64,000 nt of DNA from JABJAG01 sp038137215 (GTDB lineage: Bacteria; Pseudomonadota; Alphaproteobacteria; UBA6615): assembly GCA_038137215.1 (NCBI GenBank), contig JAYQBG010000012.1, forward strand, positions 1 to 64,000, given 5' to 3'. The position numbers and the translations under genes are program-made. The notes below the pieces were generated by a model. That model was not told the DNA's origin, searched no databases, and saw only the letters and a list, made by a program, of their open reading frames with translations. Shown piece by piece: positions 52,776-62,572 of the stretch (positions are counted from its first letter, which is position 1; every line of letters begins with the position of its first letter).

Positions 52776-54167
52776 TCAGGCGACGGAGGCCGCACGAACC
52801 TCATCGGCCAGGGCATCGTCGCGCTGACGCTTGAGACGCTCGGCGATCTGGAAGGCCAGTTCGATGGACTGGCTGGCATTCAGACGCGGATCGCAATGGG
52901 TGTGATACCGGTCACCGAGGGATTCCTCGGTGATTGCCTGGGCGCCGCCGATACACTCGGTGACATCCTGGCCGGTCATCTCGAAATGGACGCCGCCGGC
53001 ATGGGTGCCTTCCGCGCGGTGCACCTCGAAGAAGGTATCCACTTCGGACAGGATCGCATCGAAGCCGCGGGTCTTGTAGCCGCTCGACGCCTTGACCGTG
53101 TTGCCATGCATGGGATCGCAGGACCAGACGACCTTGCGGCCCTCTTTCTCGACCGCGCGCACCAGCGGCGGCAGAACCTCGGCCGCCTTCTCGGCGCCCA
53201 TCCGGCAGATGAGAGTGATCCGCCCGGCCTCGTTTTCCGGGTTCAGGACATCAAGCAGGCGCATCAGGTCGTCCGTGTCCAGCGAGGGCCCGCACTTCAT
53301 ACCGATGGGATTGCCCACACCGCTGAGGAACTCGACATGGGCGCCGTCGGGCTGACGGGTCCGGTCGCCGATCCAGAGCATATGCGCAGACGTGTCGTAC
53401 CAGTTGCCGGTCAGGCTGTCCTGACGGGTCAGGGCCTGCTCATAGACGAGCAGCAGCGCCTCGTGGCTGGTGTAGAAGTCTGTCTCGCGTACCTGGGGAA
53501 CGTTCTCGCTGGTCAGGCCACAGGCCGCCATGAAGCCGAGGGTTTCCTCGATGCGCGCAGCCAGCTCCTCGAATTTCTCGCCCTGTGGGCTCGACTTCAC
53601 GAAGTCGAGGTTCCAGCGATGCACCTGATGCAGATCGGCAAAACCGCCCTGGGCGAATGCCCGCAGCAGGTTCAGGGTCGCGGCGGCCTGATGATAGGCG
53701 TCCAGCATCCGCGCAGGGTCCGGCTCGCGGGATTCCGGATTGAAGGCCATATCGTTGATGATATCGCCGCGATAGCTCGGCAGTGAGACGCCGTCGATCT
53801 CCTCGGTCGGCGCCGAACGTGGCTTGGCGAACTGGCCGGCCATACGGCCGACCTTCACCACCGGGCAGGCCGCCCCGAAGGTCAGAACGATCGCCATCTG
53901 CAGCAGCACCTTGAAGGTGTCGCGAATGTTGTCGGCGTGGAATTCGGCAAAGCTTTCGGCGCAATCGCCGCCCTGCAAGAGGAAAGCCTCGCCTTCGGCC
54001 ACACGTCCGAGCTGCGCACGCAAGGCTCGCGCCTCGCCTGCAAAAACCAGCGGCGGCTGCTTTTTCAGGGTGGATTCCACTTCGGCGAGCGCGGCTGCAT
54101 TGCCGTATTCGGGCACCTGCAGGATATCGCGGTCACGCCAGCTCTCGGGCTGCCAGTTCTTCGACAT
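52776..54167 (-). CDS. aroG: class II 3-deoxy-7-phosphoheptulonate synthase
   Basis: First step of the shikimate pathway: phosphoenolpyruvate plus erythrose 4-phosphate. This is the plant-like class II enzyme, 463 aa. It starts NWQPESWRDRD, with LLQGGDCAESFAEF for the metal Cys and VKVGRMAGQFAKPRS for substrate binding, and ends WSCDPMHGNT, with the His, and EVHRAEGTHAGGVHFEMTGQDVTEC. All are class II hallmarks. No trp or aro genes are near. Confidence 0.95.
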   Translation of the reverse strand: MSKNWQPESWRDRDILQVPEYGNAAALAEVESTLKKQPPLVFAGEARALRAQLGRVAEGEAFLLQGGDCAESFAEFHADNIRDTFKVLLQMAIVLTFGAACPVVKVGRMAGQFAKPRSAPTEEIDGVSLPSYRGDIINDMAFNPESREPDPARMLDAYHQAAATLNLLRAFAQGGFADLHQVHRWNLDFVKSSPQGEKFEELAARIEETLGFMAACGLTSENVPQVRETDFYTSHEALLLVYEQALTRQDSLTGNWYDTSAHMLWIGDRTRQPDGAHVEFLSGVGNPIGMKCGPSLDTDDLMRLLDVLNPENEAGRITLICRMGAEKAAEVLPPLVRAVEKEGRKVVWSCDPMHGNTVKASSGYKTRGFDAILSEVDTFFEVHRAEGTHAGGVHFEMTGQDVTECIGGAQAITEESLGDRYHTHCDPRLNASQSIELAFQIAERLKRQRDDALADEVRAASVA

Positions 54168-54352
54168 TGCTTCCTTCGGACCGGGGCCGGAGCCACCTAA
54201 TCCGTCCGTTTGTTTGAGTTACATCGTAACGAAATGGGTATCGCCGTAGCGATGGGGCATGCCTATAAGCGCCCCAAACCGCGATTGCCAGCAAAAATCG
54301 CACAAATTCAAGGCGCTAGCAAACCGCCTCTGTGACAACACCCGCCCATTAC

Positions 54353-54422
54353 GTCATGCGCGGACTTGATCCGCGCATCTCCGGCGTCGCACCGAGATTG
54401 CCGGGTCAAACCCCGCAATGAC
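54353..54422. repeat. dispersed palindrome family B copy plus degenerate family A half
   Basis: CGTCATGCGCGGACTTGATCCGCGCATC at 54353-54382 (family B), then AGATTGCCGGGTCAAACCCCGCAATGACG at 54393-54422, a degenerate half family A. Between the DAHP synthase and glutathione reductase genes. Confidence 0.65.
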
Positions 54423-54431
54423 GTATTGCGC

Positions 54432-55808
54432 CTACTCGGCCACCTTCGCCGCCTCTTCGGGCACCGGCTCACGCATGGTGACGAACTCTTCCGCCGAGGT
54501 CGGATGAATCCCAATGGTAGAGTCGAACACGGCTTTCGTGGCCCCGGCCTTGAGCGCCACGGCGAAGCCCTGGATCATTTCGCCGGCATCGGGGCCGACC
54601 ATGTGAAGCCCCACGACCCTGTCGCTGGCCTTGTCCACGATCATCTTCATGAAGGTTTGCTCATCACTGCCCGTCAGGGTGTGCTTGAGGGTGCGGAAGC
54701 TGCTCTTGAAGATCATGACATCGCCGTAGTTCTCGCGCGCCTCGTACTCCATCAGGCCCACGGTTCCCACCGGGGGCTGACTGAACACGGCGGTCGGGAT
54801 GTACTCGTAATCGACCTTGCTCGGCGTGTCGCGGAAGAGCGTTTTCGACACGGCCATGCCTTCGGCCAGTGCAACGGGTGTGAGCTGATAGCGGTCGATG
54901 ATATCGCCCACGGCGAAGATCGATGGGACGGTGGTGCGGAAATAGTCATCGACGACCACGGCGCCGTTTTCCTTGAGCTCGACGCCGACCTCTTCGAGCC
55001 CGAGCCCGGTCACCTTGGGACGGCGGCCAATGGCGGACATGACCGTGTCGGCCTCCAGCGAGGTGCCGTCGGACAGGTGAACGGTCAAGCCGTCATCGGT
55101 CTTCTCGACCTTCTCGAAGGACGTATTCAGCTTGATCTTGATGCCCTTCTTTTCCATCTCGCCCTGAAGATGTTCGCGAATGTCCTCATCGAAACCGCGC
55201 ATGATCAGCGGGCCGCGATAGACCAGCGTTGTATCCACGCCCAGTCCGTTGAAGATGCCCGCGAACTCAACAGCAATGTAGCCACCGCCTTCGACAATGA
55301 CCTTCTTCGGCAACGCGTCCAGATAGAAGGCCTCGTTGGAGGTGATCACGTGCTCACCGCCCTCATAGCCCAGATCGGTCGGCCAGCTGCCAGCCGCCAC
55401 GAGGATGTTTTCGGCCGTGTAGTGCTTGCCGGCCACCTCGACCGTATGGGGGTCCACGACGGTGGCGCGCCCGTGCACGATATCGACACCCGACCCCTCG
55501 AGCAGGCGCTCGTAGATTCCGTTCAGGCGCTTGATTTCCTTGTCCTTGTTTTCGACCAGCGTACGCCAGTTGAAGGAATCCGGCTTGACCGTCCAGCCAT
55601 AGGCGGCCGCATCCTGGAAATCCTCATGGAAGTGGGAGGCGTAGACGAACAGCTTCTTCGGGATGCAGCCGACATTGACACAGGTGCCGCCCATGAAGGT
55701 GTCTTCGGCCACGGCCACGCGCCCACCGGCATTGGCGGAAAACCGCGCCGCACGGACACCGCCGGAGCCGGCTCCAATGACAAAAAGGTCGTAATCATAT
55801 TCGGCCAC
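54432..55808 (-). CDS. gor: glutathione-disulfide reductase
   Basis: NADPH-dependent flavoenzyme regenerating GSH, 458 aa. The FAD motif is GAGSGGVRAAR at the start; the redox pair is C43 and C48 in GGTCVNVGCIPKK. The NADPH site RGPLIMRGFDEDI has the Arg pair that favours NADPH; the second FAD motif is SIFAVGDI. H435 and E440 in HPTSAEEF are the C-terminal base. Length and residues are complete. Part of the glutathione set in this window (ChaC, GPx, Grx). Confidence 0.95.
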   Translation of the reverse strand: MAEYDYDLFVIGAGSGGVRAARFSANAGGRVAVAEDTFMGGTCVNVGCIPKKLFVYASHFHEDFQDAAAYGWTVKPDSFNWRTLVENKDKEIKRLNGIYERLLEGSGVDIVHGRATVVDPHTVEVAGKHYTAENILVAAGSWPTDLGYEGGEHVITSNEAFYLDALPKKVIVEGGGYIAVEFAGIFNGLGVDTTLVYRGPLIMRGFDEDIREHLQGEMEKKGIKIKLNTSFEKVEKTDDGLTVHLSDGTSLEADTVMSAIGRRPKVTGLGLEEVGVELKENGAVVVDDYFRTTVPSIFAVGDIIDRYQLTPVALAEGMAVSKTLFRDTPSKVDYEYIPTAVFSQPPVGTVGLMEYEARENYGDVMIFKSSFRTLKHTLTGSDEQTFMKMIVDKASDRVVGLHMVGPDAGEMIQGFAVALKAGATKAVFDSTIGIHPTSAEEFVTMREPVPEEAAKVAE

Positions 55809-55914
55809 GGGGCACCTCTTTCGACGATCAACGTTGCGGAACGGCGCGTTCCGACATATTTCCTAGGCAGTACTTAGCGTGCATGTCTGCAAAAGCAAAC
55901 GTTCGGAACGGAAC

Positions 55915-56463
55915 ATGGCCTTGCCAAAGGCGTCACGATTTTCCGGCATTGCCGCGGTTTTTCTGTGGTTTACGGCCTTGTACAGCCCTGCCCACGCGCA
56001 AACGTCTTCCTCGCCGCTGCTCAGCGGCCCGGTCGAGAATATGAGCGAGCGGCGCAAGATTCAGCCGCTGCCCGATGCCCAGATCAGCCCCGAGACCGCC
56101 GCGCCCGATGCCACCCCGGCCGAGCGCCCCATGCGGCCCTTCAGCGGATGGGTCGGGCCGGGGGGCTGCAAATTCGTCTATGACGGCCAGATGTGGGGCC
56201 GTGTTCAGGACGGACGGATCAGCGGCATGGCTGCCGAGGGACACAATTTCGACTGGGTGCTCGGCACAGGCGATACCTTCGCAGGCAAGTTGCGCCTGAT
56301 GGCGCACCCCGAGACCGGCGCCATGATCATGCAGACTATCCGCGGGCGTATCGACGGTGACCGGCTGGTCATAGATATCGCCTTTGGCGTGCCGGGCGAT
56401 CCGGACACAAGGTGCCAGGCCGAAAACGTGACCCTCTCTCTCGGCGGGGCCGCCACACGCTAG
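55915..56463 (+). CDS. exported hypothetical protein
   Basis: Unrecognised protein of 182 aa. Signal peptide: basic start ALPKASRFSG, hydrophobic core, likely cleavage in SPAHAQT. A Pro/Ala-rich linker (about residues 30-80) leads to a compact C-terminal domain (about 85-182) with conserved-looking GWVGPGGCKFVYDGQMW and NFDWVLGTGD; two Cys may form a disulfide (GGCKF and DTRCQAE). The start ATG 55915 follows GGAACGG. No neighbour explains it; it precedes two permease genes by 61 bases. Confidence 0.7.
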   Translation: MALPKASRFSGIAAVFLWFTALYSPAHAQTSSSPLLSGPVENMSERRKIQPLPDAQISPETAAPDATPAERPMRPFSGWVGPGGCKFVYDGQMWGRVQDGRISGMAAEGHNFDWVLGTGDTFAGKLRLMAHPETGAMIMQTIRGRIDGDRLVIDIAFGVPGDPDTRCQAENVTLSLGGAATR

Positions 56464-56524
56464 ACGCGCTTGTCCCCACGCATACCACAACGCATGCTGT
56501 TGACCGTTCTGAGGGAACAGTTGC

Positions 56525-57334
56525 GTGACCGACATCATTATATATCTAGCCGCCGGGGTATTTTCCGGCTTCGTTTCGGGCCTGTTCGGGGTCGGCGGTG
56601 CCTTTGCGCTGGCGCCAGCCCTGATTTTCACGCTGACCTTTCAGGGTGTGGGCGATACCCATCTGATGCATCTGACCATCGCCACATCGCTGGCGACCCA
56701 GCTCGTCACTTCCATCCTCACCAGCCTTTTGCGGTACAGGGCGGGAGACCTGCAGATACCGATGTTGCTCAGGATCGCACCCTTTGTGGGCCTGGGCGCG
56801 ATCATCGGGGCGAGTATCGGCGACATTCTGCCGAGCGACGTCCTGAAGCTGTTCTTCATGTCGTTCATCGGCTTTGCGATTCTTCGGACATTGCTGGTTC
56901 GCCCCACTGCGCCGGACAAATCGGGTAGTCAGGCCTCCGGTCTGCGCGGCGGGTCGTTCTGGTCTCTGAGCATTCTCTCGGGCGTATCGGGCGGACTGCT
57001 CGGACCCGGACCCGCCATCGTGCTAGCGCCGTTTCTGCGCCGGCGCGGGTTTGCCCTGCCGGTGGTGTCTGCGGCCTCGGCGGCACTGGCAGGTCTGGTC
57101 GGCGCGGTGGCCGCAGGTGGCTATATCGTCGGCGGGTTCGACGAGGTCGGCCTGCCCGCTCAAACGCTCGGCTATCTCTATCTGCCGGGCTTCGGCGCGC
57201 TGGCTCTGGGCGCTCTGGTCGGCTCACCGCTCGGCATCCGGTTCTCGCACCGGGTCAGAGACCTGCTGCAGGTTCGCCTGTTCGTGGGTTATCTGACCGC
57301 AGTTCTCATCAGTATGATCGTTCACAGCCTGTAG
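56525..57334 (+). CDS. TauE/SafE family permease (first of tandem pair)
   Basis: Inner-membrane permease of 269 aa, about eight helices. Signature VSGLFGVGGAFALAPALIF is near the N-terminus, and GVSGGLLGPGPAIVLAPFLRRR begins the second half, marking the internal repeat. The start is GTG 56525 (no ATG in frame nearby). It is close to the gene that follows (the motifs VSGLFGVGGAF and LLGPGPAIV recur in both), so the two are tandem paralogues. Organosulfur or sulfite-type anions are the family's usual substrates; the actual one is unknown. Confidence 0.9.
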   Translation: MTDIIIYLAAGVFSGFVSGLFGVGGAFALAPALIFTLTFQGVGDTHLMHLTIATSLATQLVTSILTSLLRYRAGDLQIPMLLRIAPFVGLGAIIGASIGDILPSDVLKLFFMSFIGFAILRTLLVRPTAPDKSGSQASGLRGGSFWSLSILSGVSGGLLGPGPAIVLAPFLRRRGFALPVVSAASAALAGLVGAVAAGGYIVGGFDEVGLPAQTLGYLYLPGFGALALGALVGSPLGIRFSHRVRDLLQVRLFVGYLTAVLISMIVHSL

Positions 57335-57387
57335 CCATGTGCGGATTGCATCCGCTCTGATAGGTTCACGGCAAAACTGGAATCCCG

Positions 57388-58203
57388 ATGCTTTACGAAA
57401 TCGTCCTGATCTACCTGCTGACCGGTGCGCTCGCCGGGTTCGTCTCCGGTCTGTTCGGGGTCGGCGGGGCGTTCACCATGGCCCCGGCCCTGATCATCGG
57501 CCTGCCTCTGCAGGGCGTGCCCGACCATCATGTCATGCATCTCTCTGTCGGCACGGCCCTGGCGGTGATGGCCACCACCTCGGCCTATGTGGCGATCCTG
57601 CGCTACCGGGCCGGTGACCTACAGATGCCGGTCACCTGGCGCTTTGTTCCCTATATCGTCATCGGGGCGGTCGGCGGGTCCCTGTTCGGGGACTACCTGC
57701 CCGGCGATGTCCTGAAAATCATCTTCATGGGGTTCATCGCGCTGACCATCGCCCGGGGCATTTTCTACAAGGGCCACGAAACGGTCGCAGCCGGCGGAGA
57801 CCTCGACCAGGTGAAAGGCCCCGGCCTGTGGTTCCACGGCACGCTCACGGGGATCACCGGGTCCCTGCTCGGCCCGGGTCCGGCAATCGTGATCGGCCCG
57901 TATCTGCGCAAGCGCCGCTACTCCATGCCGATGATCGCCGCGACGGCCTCGGCGCTGGCCGGGCTGCTCGGTTTCTCGGCCGCAGCCGGATACGTCTATG
58001 GCGGCTTCAACGAATCCGGCCTGCCGGACTTCTCTCTGGGCTTCCTTTATGGCCCCGCCTTTGCCGGGCTTGCCATTGGCGCCCTGGTCGGCTCGCCGGG
58101 CGGCGTGCGCGTGTCCCACCACATCCCCGACGTGCTGATCCACCGCATGTTCATCGGCTATCTGGGCCTGATCCTGTTCGTGATGATCGTCTGGGGCAGC
58201 TAG
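57388..58203 (+). CDS. TauE/SafE family permease (second of tandem pair)
   Basis: Paralogue of the preceding gene, 271 aa, about eight helices, 53 bases after it. Shared features: VSGLFGVGGAFTMAPALIIG, LRYRAGDLQMP, GSLLGPGPAIVIGPYLRKRR and a matching ending. The amino-acid conservation between the pair is obvious by eye. May form a heteromeric or two-substrate system, which is inference. Its stop is 78 bases from that of the convergent glmS. Confidence 0.9.
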   Translation: MLYEIVLIYLLTGALAGFVSGLFGVGGAFTMAPALIIGLPLQGVPDHHVMHLSVGTALAVMATTSAYVAILRYRAGDLQMPVTWRFVPYIVIGAVGGSLFGDYLPGDVLKIIFMGFIALTIARGIFYKGHETVAAGGDLDQVKGPGLWFHGTLTGITGSLLGPGPAIVIGPYLRKRRYSMPMIAATASALAGLLGFSAAAGYVYGGFNESGLPDFSLGFLYGPAFAGLAIGALVGSPGGVRVSHHIPDVLIHRMFIGYLGLILFVMIVWGS

Positions 58204-58281
58204 GCTGCATTCGGACCACACAGTCTCCTACATGCAAAATCAAGATACCGGCAAATTTGTACCCAGCCCCAAACCACGCGG

Positions 58282-60105
58282 CTATTCCACCGTCACACTC
58301 TTGGCGAGATTTCGCGGCTGATCCACATCCGTCCCCTTCACCACCGCCGTGTGATAGGCGAGAAGCTGGATCGGGATCGAATAGAGCAGCGGCGCGACAA
58401 ACGGGTCCACATCGGGCATCTCGACAGCGGCGAAGGCCTTGTCGGCGAGCTTCGCCACCCCGGCCCGGTCGGACATGAAGACCACCTTGCCGCCGCGCGC
58501 GATCACCTCCTCCACATTGGAGAGCGTCTTGTCGAACAGGCCGTCACTGGGGGCCAGCACGATCACCGGCACATTCTCGTCGATCAGCGCGATGGGTCCG
58601 TGTTTCATCTCGCCCGCGGCATAGCCCTCGGCGTGGATATAGGAAATTTCCTTGAGCTTCAGCGCGCCTTCCATGGCGAGCGGAAAGGCCGTTCCGCGCC
58701 CGAGATAGAGAACGTCACGGGCCCGGGCGACATCCTGGGCAATCGCACGCAACGCCTCGTCATGGTTGAGGACCTCGGTCATGCGTGAAGGAACTTCGGT
58801 CAGTGCCCCGGCCATCTCTCCGGCGCGTTTCTCATCAATCACATCACGGGCTCTGGCCGCTGCGATGGTCAGGCAAGCCAGCACGGCCAGCTGTGTGGTG
58901 AAAGCCTTGGTGGAGGCGACCCCGATCTCGGGTCCGGCGAGCGTGCGCAGCACCACATCGGATTCCCGGGCAATCGAGCTTTCCTCCACATTCACCACGG
59001 AAACAATGTGTTGCTTCTCGGCGCGGCAATGGCGCAGGGCTGCCAGGGTATCGGCCGTCTCGCCCGACTGGCTGACGAACAGCGCCACACCGCCTTCCGG
59101 CAAGGGTGCTTCGCGATAGCGGAACTCCGAGGCCACATCGATCTCGACAGGAATGCGCGCCACTGTCTCCAGCCAGTACTTGGCGACCCAGCCCGCATAG
59201 CAGGCCGTGCCGCAGGCAATCACGGTCACCCGGGGCACCGCTGCAAAATCAAACGACAGGTCAGGCAGGCTGATGGCGCGGGTCGCCGCATTGATGAAGG
59301 ATTGCAACGTGTCGCCGACCACGGCGGGCTGCTCGAAAATTTCCTTCTGCATGAAATGGTCGTAATTGCCCTTGCCGATCAGGGCGCCGGACATTTCGGT
59401 CTCACGGACAACCCGCTCGACAGCCTTGCCGTCCTCATCGACGACCTCGGCGCCCGCGCGGGTGATCACCGCCCAGTCTCCTTCTTCGAGATAGGAGATG
59501 CGCTTGGTCAGCGGGGCCAGCGCCAGGGCGTCGGACCCGATGAACATCTCCCCCTCGCCATAGCCGATGGCCAGCGGGCTGCCGCGACGCGCACCAACCA
59601 TCAGGTCGTGCTCACCGGCGAACACAATCGCCAGAGCAAATGCCCCATGCAGGCGCGGCAGAGTGCGCGCGACAGCTTCACGCGGGCTCGCGCCCTGATC
59701 CATTTCATGGGTCAGCAGCACGGCAATGGCTTCGGTGTCCGTGTCGCTTTCGAACCTATGCCCCTCGGCCAGCAACTCGGCGCGCAGTTCCTGAAAATTC
59801 TCGATGATGCCGTTGTGCACCACGGCCACGCGCGACGTGATATGCGGGTGAGCATTGCTCTCGTTCGGCACGCCGTGGGTGGCCCAGCGGGTGTGGCCGA
59901 TCCCGGCATCGCCCGTGAGCGGGTGATTGTCGAGAACCGCGGCCAGATTGACCAGCTTGCCCTCGGCGCGGCGGCGGTCGATCGACCCGTTGACCAGCGT
60001 CGCGATCCCGGCGGAATCATAGCCACGGTATTCGAGCCGCTTCAGCCCTTCGAGCAGACGCGGAGCGGCGTCATCCGCCCCCAAAATTCCGATGATGCCG
60101 CACAT
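58282..60105 (-). CDS. glmS: glutamine--fructose-6-phosphate aminotransferase (isomerizing)
   Basis: Makes glucosamine 6-phosphate, entry of the amino-sugar pathway to peptidoglycan and LPS. The N-terminal glutaminase starts with MCGIIGILG (C2 nucleophile) and includes GHTRWATHG. The isomerase domain has two SIS repeats, with VIACGTACYAGWVAKYW and LFVSQSGETADTLAALRH. The C-terminal SVTVE is typical. Length is 607 aa. glmU follows downstream on the same strand after a family C repeat. Confidence 0.97.
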   Translation of the reverse strand: MCGIIGILGADDAAPRLLEGLKRLEYRGYDSAGIATLVNGSIDRRRAEGKLVNLAAVLDNHPLTGDAGIGHTRWATHGVPNESNAHPHITSRVAVVHNGIIENFQELRAELLAEGHRFESDTDTEAIAVLLTHEMDQGASPREAVARTLPRLHGAFALAIVFAGEHDLMVGARRGSPLAIGYGEGEMFIGSDALALAPLTKRISYLEEGDWAVITRAGAEVVDEDGKAVERVVRETEMSGALIGKGNYDHFMQKEIFEQPAVVGDTLQSFINAATRAISLPDLSFDFAAVPRVTVIACGTACYAGWVAKYWLETVARIPVEIDVASEFRYREAPLPEGGVALFVSQSGETADTLAALRHCRAEKQHIVSVVNVEESSIARESDVVLRTLAGPEIGVASTKAFTTQLAVLACLTIAAARARDVIDEKRAGEMAGALTEVPSRMTEVLNHDEALRAIAQDVARARDVLYLGRGTAFPLAMEGALKLKEISYIHAEGYAAGEMKHGPIALIDENVPVIVLAPSDGLFDKTLSNVEEVIARGGKVVFMSDRAGVAKLADKAFAAVEMPDVDPFVAPLLYSIPIQLLAYHTAVVKGTDVDQPRNLAKSVTVE

Positions 60106-60146
60106 ACTAGTGGCAAATCCCGGGGCCAGCGATGAACTCCCATCGG

Positions 60147-60207
60147 CCCTCGTCCTTCGACAAGCTCAGGATGAGGCCCTCATGCTGAGCCTGACGAAGT
60201 ATGAGGG
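60147..60207. repeat. dispersed repeat, family C copy 4
   Basis: CCTCGTCCTTCGACAAGCTCAGGATGAGG and CCTCATGCTGAGCCTGACGAAGTATGAGG between glmS and glmU. Confidence 0.85.
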
Positions 60208-60249
60208 TCGGCGAGAACCGAACCGGCCAACGCAGATTGCACATCGCCT

Positions 60250-61581
60250 TCAGTCCTTCTTCTTCAGCGCGCGGAACTTCGCGGCCCAGCCGGGCTTGTC
60301 CTCTTGCGCGGCGCGTTCGATGGACAGGCTGTCCGGCGCGACGTCTTTCGAAATTGTGCTGCCCGCCGCCACGATGGCCCCGTCACCGATCGTCACCGGC
60401 GCCACGAGGGCGGAGTTCGATCCGATGAAGGCGCCCGCGCCGATGTTTGTGCGGTACTTCCCGAAGCCGTCGTAGTTACAGGTGATGGTGCCCGCCCCGA
60501 TGTTCGAACCCGCCCCGACGGAAGCATCGCCGATATAGGTCAGGTGATTGGCCTTGGCACCGGTCCCAATCTCGGTATTCTTGATCTCGACGAAATTCCC
60601 CACATGGGCGTTCTCGCCGATCTGCGCACCCGGACGCAGGCGCGCATAAGGTCCGATGATTGCGCCGCCGGCCACGTGTGCACCTTCCAGATGGCTGAAG
60701 GCCTTGATCTGCACATTGTCGGCTACCGTGACACCAGGACCGAAGAACACATTGGGCTGCACCACCACATCCTGGCCAAGGACCGTGTCATGGTGGAACC
60801 AGACCGTCGCCGGCTCGACGAGTGTGGCCCCGTTCTCCATGGCGCGCTCGCGAAGGGCGTCCTGCACCACGGCTTCGGCAACCGCCAGATCCTCGCGGGA
60901 ATTCACGCCGAGGAGCTCCTCTTCCTCACCCTCGACCACGGCGGCGGGCAGGCCTTTCGCCGTGGCATGGGCGACCGTGTCGGTCAGGTAGTATTCGCCC
61001 TTGGAGTTGTTGGTGTCGAGCTGATCGAGCAACCCCTGCAGATGCCGGCCGTCGAACGCCATGACGCCGGAGTTGCAGAGATTGACCTCAAGCTGTTCGG
61101 GGGTTGCATCGCGCGCCTCGACGATGGCCGTCAGAGCGCCGCTGTCATCGGTGATCAGGCGGCCGTATTGATGGAAATGGCTGGGATGAAAGCCGAGCAC
61201 CGAGACCGCCGCCCCCCCGGCACAGGCGCCCGCCGCGGCGCGCATGGTTTCCGCACGCACCAGCGGGGTATCGCCGTAGAGCACGAGTACCGTGCCCGCG
61301 AAGCCCTGAAGCTCGGCCGCCGCCACCTTGACCGCACCGCCGGTGCCGTTCCGGTCTTCCTGTACACAGGTGGTGTGCGGCGCGACAGCTTCGCTGACCT
61401 GGTCCATATCCGGCCCGATCACGACCACCACCTTCTCCGGCGAAAGTTCGGATACGGTGCCGAGCAGGTGCGCAATCATCGGGCGTCCGGCAACGGCGTG
61501 CATCACCTTCGGCATGCCGGATTTCATCCGGATTCCCTTGCCTGCAGCAAGGATCACGACGGCTATCGGAGTGTCAGTCAT
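60250..61581 (-). CDS. glmU: bifunctional UDP-N-acetylglucosamine pyrophosphorylase / glucosamine-1-phosphate N-acetyltransferase
   Basis: Two-step enzyme making UDP-GlcNAc. The uridylyltransferase half starts IAVVILAAGKGIRMKS; its motifs VLYGDTPLV and YLTDTVA follow. The acetyltransferase half from about residue 240 is a left-handed beta-helix of hexapeptides (VFFGPGVTVADN, NIGAGTITCNYDG). Start is ATG 61581 (443 aa); the open frame extends 17 codons upstream without homology. With glmS upstream it forms the amino-sugar unit. Confidence 0.96.
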   Translation of the reverse strand: MTDTPIAVVILAAGKGIRMKSGMPKVMHAVAGRPMIAHLLGTVSELSPEKVVVVIGPDMDQVSEAVAPHTTCVQEDRNGTGGAVKVAAAELQGFAGTVLVLYGDTPLVRAETMRAAAGACAGGAAVSVLGFHPSHFHQYGRLITDDSGALTAIVEARDATPEQLEVNLCNSGVMAFDGRHLQGLLDQLDTNNSKGEYYLTDTVAHATAKGLPAAVVEGEEEELLGVNSREDLAVAEAVVQDALRERAMENGATLVEPATVWFHHDTVLGQDVVVQPNVFFGPGVTVADNVQIKAFSHLEGAHVAGGAIIGPYARLRPGAQIGENAHVGNFVEIKNTEIGTGAKANHLTYIGDASVGAGSNIGAGTITCNYDGFGKYRTNIGAGAFIGSNSALVAPVTIGDGAIVAAGSTISKDVAPDSLSIERAAQEDKPGWAAKFRALKKKD

Positions 61582-61690
61582 CAGCGGAAATCGGTTCGAA
61601 GAGGCCACAAAGATCGAGCAGAAAACTGCCACATCGGGCTGAATCGCACCAAGTCACGAATTGTTCCCGATTATTGCGGAACCACGCCGC

Positions 61691-62572
61691 TTACTCCGCC
61701 TCGCCGAAAACCAGCGCGCCATCCGCGTTGCGCGCCCGGACCAGATGCCCGAACCCCTTTCCCCAGGGGGTTTCAAGCTCCAGACGTACCGGGACGCGCC
61801 CGGCCTCGACACCGACATTGGCAAGCCAGACATGGACCTCCAGATTCTGCATCCGCTTCCGGTCGGGGCGGAACCCGGCGATGCGCTTGAAGGTCAGCTT
61901 GCACCCTTCGGCCTCACCGGAAAACGGCGCGAACGAACTGGTCTTGAGGGCGCGTGAACCGATGGACTGCATCTTCGCATCATAACGGCGGCGGCCGTCA
62001 TAGATCGCGGTCTCGGGACGGCATTCGCCCCGGATCGCACTGGTCAGAACCAGCGCCGTCACTGCACTGGTGGGGTCAATCGCACCCGGGATTAGGTCCG
62101 GGCCGACCTTCTTCATGTCTTCTTCGCTATAGGGCGGGTTGGCGCTGACCCTGTTCGCAACACCATCCTCATAGTCGATGGCCACCTCACGTTCATTGCC
62201 GCGCCACACATTGGCAGTGCGGTACCGCTCGGGCACGATGTTGCCATCCCGCCAGGCCCCGGTGCTGGTTGCATCAAAACGCCAGTTGAACAGCGCGCCG
62301 ATGATGCCGGAAGTTTCCATCTTGATGTTTGTGTCGTATCGCGGCGCGTCCGCTCCGTTTGCACCCACATCGACTTCGAAGTCCAGACGAAGCGCACGAA
62401 ACCCGCCGGAATAGACATCATAGGTCAGGGCGAAACCCGCCAGGTCGCGCGCCGGTGAGGCCAGGGCCTGCTGGGTGTCATCGGCTTGTGCGCCTGTAAA
62501 CGCAGCCAGGGCGGCAAAGACAAGCACTGCCTGACCAATCCCGCGCAATCTTTTCACAGCTGGCATTTTCAT
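61691..62572 (-). CDS. DUF3108 domain protein, exported
   Basis: Predicted periplasmic protein of 293 aa. A signal sequence runs to about residue 31 (LVFAALAAFTGAQA). The rest is beta-rich, with YDVYSGGFRALRLDF at the start, YRTANVWRGNEREVAIDYEDG in the middle, and a late conserved LEVHVWLAN. The DUF3108 assignment is from the overall pattern and is not certain. Start 62572 (MKMPAV) is chosen to place the signal sequence first; an internal start at codon 3 is possible. Family members are often near envelope biogenesis genes. Confidence 0.75.
   Translation of the reverse strand: MKMPAVKRLRGIGQAVLVFAALAAFTGAQADDTQQALASPARDLAGFALTYDVYSGGFRALRLDFEVDVGANGADAPRYDTNIKMETSGIIGALFNWRFDATSTGAWRDGNIVPERYRTANVWRGNEREVAIDYEDGVANRVSANPPYSEEDMKKVGPDLIPGAIDPTSAVTALVLTSAIRGECRPETAIYDGRRRYDAKMQSIGSRALKTSSFAPFSGEAEGCKLTFKRIAGFRPDRKRMQNLEVHVWLANVGVEAGRVPVRLELETPWGKGFGHLVRARNADGALVFGEAE

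Noticed and set aside
54366..55877. 503-codon plus-strand frame
   Set aside because: Shadow antisense to glutathione reductase, which has complete motifs on the minus strand.
59008..61890. Long plus-strand frames over glmS and glmU
   Set aside because: Antisense to genes with complete signatures; typical of high-GC coding sequence.
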